Positions 8,201-10,051 of a stretch of 10,051 bases of DNA are shown here, in pieces. Source of the stretch: an uncultured Verrucomicrobiota bacterium (GTDB lineage: Bacteria; Verrucomicrobiota; Kiritimatiellia; RFP12; UBA1067); assembly GCA_946543025.1 (NCBI GenBank), contig CAMNLN010000109.1:1-10051 (forward strand). Reading direction: 5' to 3'. The notes beneath the pieces are model-generated. The model searched no databases, was not told where the DNA came from, and saw only the letters and a program-made list of their open reading frames with translations. Both the position numbers and the translations under genes were made by a program. How positions within the stretch are numbered: the first letter of the stretch is position 1; the number at the start of each line of letters is the position of its first letter.

Positions 8201-8463
8201 CGTCCGGCTTTACTGCGGAGGGGGTTCGTGCCGAAATGGCCAGGGAAGGTTACTTCTTTCAGTACCAGCTTTATGCGGTGGCGTTGCATCGGTTCCTCAA
8301 GGAGACGATGGGCGCGGGCTATTCGTGGAAGAGGAATTTCGGCGGCGTGCGTTACTGTTTTCTGCGCGGTATCGCTGCGGGCGGCAGCGCGCCGATGTTC
8401 GAGGATCGTCCGGGCGAGATCTTGCTCGACAGGCTTTCCGCCGCGCTGGGACTGGAGGGTTGA
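5284..8463 (+). CDS. recB: Exodeoxyribonuclease V beta subunit RecB
   Basis: A 1059-residue superfamily 1A helicase-nuclease (E. coli RecB is 1180). Helicase motifs are all visible: Walker A AASAGTGKT (23-31), motif Ia VMTFTEAATKELRAR, STIHGFCRRAL, Walker B VDEFQDTD (276-283), motif III VGDPKQAIYSFRGGD (308-322), motif IV LDRNFRSTPRLIDA, motif V MTIHVSKGLEFPVVIVP (from about 624) and motif VI LLYVAFTRATKR (683-694). A Pro/Ala-rich linker of about 100 residues leads to a PD-(D/E)XK nuclease domain: WHAILE with His819, GFLDLV with Asp950, VDWKSN with Asp963 and Lys965, then QYQLYAVAL. These match E. coli catalytic His956, Asp1067, Asp1080 and Lys1082, so both activities should be intact. RecB moves 3'-5' and cuts both strands. 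ATG 5284 is chosen over 5278 because of ribosome-site spacing. recD starts 4 bases after the stop. AddA is excluded by the RecC and RecD neighbours. Confidence 0.97.
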   Translation: MEHVFSEAIFEPKFGLEGPHLVAASAGTGKTYNIQNIYVRLVAEKGFRVAQIQVMTFTEAATKELRARVRAVLANMARFLAGDTENIGQDEQERLAKLRACARANVDGADADAIARARVELALMEFDQAAISTIHGFCRRALVRFAFETDSAFRTEFADTKHEDLSRRVRDWWRRTRSSLAGPVKEGLSLGTLDGFVQALSGKSDWTVDAGAADDPEAFALACAKEIVDAYEEDRPARDTQTFDDLLRGLRGALQDAEKGPALAAHLRDEFKAALVDEFQDTDPVQYDIFRRVFLDPAVRPAPTLFFVGDPKQAIYSFRGGDIYTYKKAVTDPAVAASTFRLDRNFRSTPRLIDAVNALFMDSTNTYTFGDRTIDYPDALRASDKAALTLPDGTDDPSPFRIVEAESAGARNQAVIDIVLNVLKEQRENGLTPKDIAILVSSHKDGSTYREKLRAVGVPAVLQKAGNVFAGELAADLRQVLMAMALTGGRGQVKAALLTRFFSFDEREIMDDSVLADMIGFFGELNRKWQTRGFNAAFAALEAHPRCDFRRNLAKLPAGERLLADLMQIVDLAGSAEKEIGPSPEALVSWITERINQSGEKGGEVDAEEYARQLESESDALKIMTIHVSKGLEFPVVIVPLTKGRNPLPPYFYHDERQDLHVGTSDEAAAKAQAERDAERMRLLYVAFTRATKRTVVVTAQPDADSPLGHLLANARRHGAGADDPASPIAWSTYEPSETPLPPYVPPAKEAAAWTDARKPRVYSLWPAKGSYSALSPASRGPGDGEHDFDVSERGVAVAEDASGIFALPGGAKTGTCWHAILEKLPFDATRKTVLEETKKALAVHGLADADEQLFAKRAASVADMMTATLDYPIRSPNGDSFTLRDISWADRFSEWEFDFSSSAAADTTAALATILREEWSGDTSKKPFLDMLDGWDRPIPKGFLKGFLDLVFRKDGWYYVVDWKSNRLNGQASGFTAEGVRAEMAREGYFFQYQLYAVALHRFLKETMGAGYSWKRNFGGVRYCFLRGIAAGGSAPMFEDRPGEILLDRLSAALGLEG
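8454..8459 (+). promoter_or_regulatory. Ribosome-binding site for recD inside the recB 3' end
   Basis: GGAGGG lies in the last codons of recB, 8 bases before ATG 8468, and fixes that start. A frame open far upstream (from 8228) only overlaps recB. The site sits inside recB, which suggests translational coupling of the two subunits. Confidence 0.6.
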
Positions 8464-8467
8464 GGGA

Positions 8468-10009
8468 ATGAAAGACGCGGCCAAGAGTCTGGTGTTGAGG
8501 ATGACCGGCGGAAACACGGCGGTGGCGGAAATCTGCGCATCGGCGGTCGCCGACGTGGAGGAGGGCGACGTCTGCCGCCGCGTGAGCGAGGAGGAAACGA
8601 AGGCGCTGGCCGCCGAACCGTCCGTCGCGTGCTTTGCGGACGCGGCCTCCGGGGCGAATTGCGCCGAGACGCCGTTCGTGGTTTGCGGCGGTCTGCTCTA
8701 CACGAGGCGCAACTGGCTGTACGAGCGGAACGTGGCGAGGCGGATCGCCGCTATGGCCGCGAGCGTTTCGGGCGGCGACGTCACGCTGCCGGCGAACGAG
8801 TTCTACACGAGCCTGCGCGAGGAGCAGCGCGCGGCCGTGGTTGCCATGTGCAAGGCGCAGTTCTCGATCCTGACGGGCGGGCCCGGGACGGGCAAGACGC
8901 ACACCATCGCGCGGGCAGTGCGGTACCTTCAGGAGACGCGCCCGGGGGTGCGCCTGGCGCTTGCGGCGCCTACGGGCAAGGCTGCCGCGCGCATGACGGA
9001 GTCGATGGCGAAGGCGGGGATCGCGTCCGCGCCGGCCACGACAATCCATTCGCTTCTCGGTTCGCGGCCTGACCTCGTGAGCTTTGCCCATGACCGAGAC
9101 AATCCGCTGGCGGTCGACTGGCTGATCGTCGACGAGGCAAGCATGATCGGCTTGCCGCTCGCGTCGAAGCTCTTGGACGCCTTGCCGGAGGGTTGCAAGC
9201 TGACGCTCGTGGGAGATGTGGACCAGCTCGCGTCGGTGGAGCGCGGACGCGTGTTCGGAGACCTGTGCCGGCTGCCGGGCGTCTCGATCAGCCGGCTTAG
9301 GGAAAGCGCGCGCTTCCCGCCGGGCGGCGAGATCGCACGCCTTGCCGACGCGGTGAATGGCAACAGACCAGATGAGGCGATGTCCATCCTGAAGGGCGGC
9401 GGCATCGTCGGTTACGCGGGCTTGGGCGCGGCTTCGGAGACGTCTCCCGGCGCATGGCCGGGCTTCGTCGAGCTGTGCCGGGAGAAGTTCGCGCGGTTCG
9501 CGGCGAGCAAAGACGCGGCGATGGCGTTGGCGCGGCTGAACGACTTCCGCGTGCTGTGTGCGTTGCGCGAGGGGCCGTTTGGCGTCGAGCGGCTGAACGA
9601 GTTTATCAAGGCTCGGCTGGGCAAGAGGTGCCCGATCCCGATGATGATCACGCAGAACGACAATCTGCAGGCCGTTGCAAACGGCGACGTCGGCGTCGTG
9701 ATGCCGGACGACCCCAGGACGCTGTACCTGCCCGGAGAGGGGAGGCCGCGCGCCGTTCGGCTGGAGCTCTTGCCGGCGATGGAGCTTGCCTACGCCACGA
9801 CGATCCACAAGTCGCAGGGTTCGGAGTTTGACGACGTGGCGATCGTGCTGCCGCCGGACGGCGAGAATCCGCTCCTGACGCGGGAGATCCTCTACACGGG
9901 CATCACCCGAACGAAAGGCTCCGTCCGCATCTATGCCGGCGACGAGGCCGTCAGGGCCTGCTGCCGGAAATCCGTCGAGCGCGTGACGGGCCTGGCTGGT
10001 TTTCAATAG
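8468..10009 (+). CDS. recD: Exodeoxyribonuclease V alpha subunit RecD
   Basis: A 513-residue superfamily 1B 5'-3' DNA helicase, about 95 residues shorter than E. coli RecD (608). The N-terminal domain (about 1-125), which in E. coli contacts the partner subunits, includes TPFVVCGGLLYTRRNWLYER. Helicase motifs follow: Walker A GGPGTGKT (137-144), motif Ia LAAPTGKAAARM, TTIHSLLG, Walker B LIVDEAS with Asp222-Glu223, motif III VGDVDQLASVE (248-258), motif IV SRLRESARF, then ITQNDNLQAVANGDVGVV, motif V TTIHKSQGSEFD (444-455) and motif VI LYTGITRTKGSVRIYA (from 475). RecD runs on the 5' strand and, in E. coli, is needed for nuclease activity and Chi control. Direct linkage to recC and recB marks it as RecD proper rather than the stand-alone RecD2 type, which carries a longer N-terminal region. 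It is the last gene of the cluster; no hairpin terminator follows within the window. Confidence 0.96.
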   Translation: MKDAAKSLVLRMTGGNTAVAEICASAVADVEEGDVCRRVSEEETKALAAEPSVACFADAASGANCAETPFVVCGGLLYTRRNWLYERNVARRIAAMAASVSGGDVTLPANEFYTSLREEQRAAVVAMCKAQFSILTGGPGTGKTHTIARAVRYLQETRPGVRLALAAPTGKAAARMTESMAKAGIASAPATTIHSLLGSRPDLVSFAHDRDNPLAVDWLIVDEASMIGLPLASKLLDALPEGCKLTLVGDVDQLASVERGRVFGDLCRLPGVSISRLRESARFPPGGEIARLADAVNGNRPDEAMSILKGGGIVGYAGLGAASETSPGAWPGFVELCREKFARFAASKDAAMALARLNDFRVLCALREGPFGVERLNEFIKARLGKRCPIPMMITQNDNLQAVANGDVGVVMPDDPRTLYLPGEGRPRAVRLELLPAMELAYATTIHKSQGSEFDDVAIVLPPDGENPLLTREILYTGITRTKGSVRIYAGDEAVRACCRKSVERVTGLAGFQ

Positions 10010-10035
10010 GCCGACGCTGCGACTGGCTGCGGAAA

Positions 10036-10044
10036 TGATACAAT
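10036..10044 (+). promoter_or_regulatory. Extended -10 element (TGATACAAT) downstream of recD
   Basis: TGA plus TACAAT (10039-10044) repeats the TGnTAyAAT form of the promoter before recC, just 27 bases after recD ends. A -35 is weak (CTGCGA at 10017-10022, three of six matches). It probably drives a gene beginning beyond the window, which would mean that the recCBD unit ends here. Confidence 0.4.
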
Positions 10045-10051
10045 AGGCGCA

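Noticed and set aside
5284..8463. AddA rather than RecB
   Set aside because: The upstream gene matches RecC across its length and lacks the AddB Walker A and iron-sulfur cysteines. A recD follows directly.
8228..8467. An N-terminal extension of recD beginning at ATG 8228
   Set aside because: The extra residues are Arg/Ser-rich shadow of the recB nuclease domain. ATG 8468 has a well-placed GGAGGG and starts a RecD-like N-terminus.
8297..10006. A minus-strand frame of about 569 codons antisense to recD
   Set aside because: It is an Arg/Ala/His-rich shadow of recD with no motifs. The sense strand has a complete set of helicase motifs.

Overview
This window is high-GC bacterial DNA (about two-thirds G+C by eye). 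It holds a complete, compact recC-recB-recD cluster encoding the three subunits of exodeoxyribonuclease V (the RecBCD helicase-nuclease). Upstream lies a divergently transcribed MATE-family efflux transporter, and the left edge carries the 3' end of an unrecognised, apparently frameshifted gene. Nothing marks it as a mobile island: I see no insertion sequence, tRNA, rRNA, CRISPR array or phage gene. The host is not identifiable with confidence. A RecBCD set (rather than AddAB), high GC and the tail of the left-edge protein would fit a Gram-negative-type lineage such as the PVC group, for example Kiritimatiellota, but that is a guess.

Layout. Positions 1-482 (+) are the C-terminal part of an unrecognised protein that runs in from upstream and changes reading frame near 290-305. 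Its stop overlaps the stop of the convergent MATE gene (1819 to 479, minus strand) in a shared CTAG. Positions 1820-2019 are a divergent intergenic region. It holds a TGGTATAAT promoter on the + strand, an imperfect inverted repeat over that promoter, and a small leader-type reading frame of doubtful status. Then come recC (2020-5265), recB (5284-8463) and recD (8468-10009), all on the + strand with gaps of 18 and 4 bases, almost certainly one transcript. The last 42 bases contain a second extended -10 element, probably the promoter of the next gene.

How the genes work together. RecB (fast 3'-5' helicase plus the only nuclease domain), RecC (inactive helicase-like scaffold that in E. coli reads Chi) and RecD (5'-3' helicase) form one machine. 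It processes DNA double-strand ends for recombinational repair and degrades foreign linear DNA. All helicase motifs of RecB and RecD and the four nuclease catalytic residues of RecB are visible, so the enzyme looks functional. The most informative oddity is in RecC. The structural elements around the E. coli Chi-reading tunnel are recognisable, but the positions aligned with base-contacting Gln38, Thr40 and Gln44 are Gly, Met and Asn. This suggests that any Chi sequence of this organism differs from the E. coli octamer. I found no wholly new system here.
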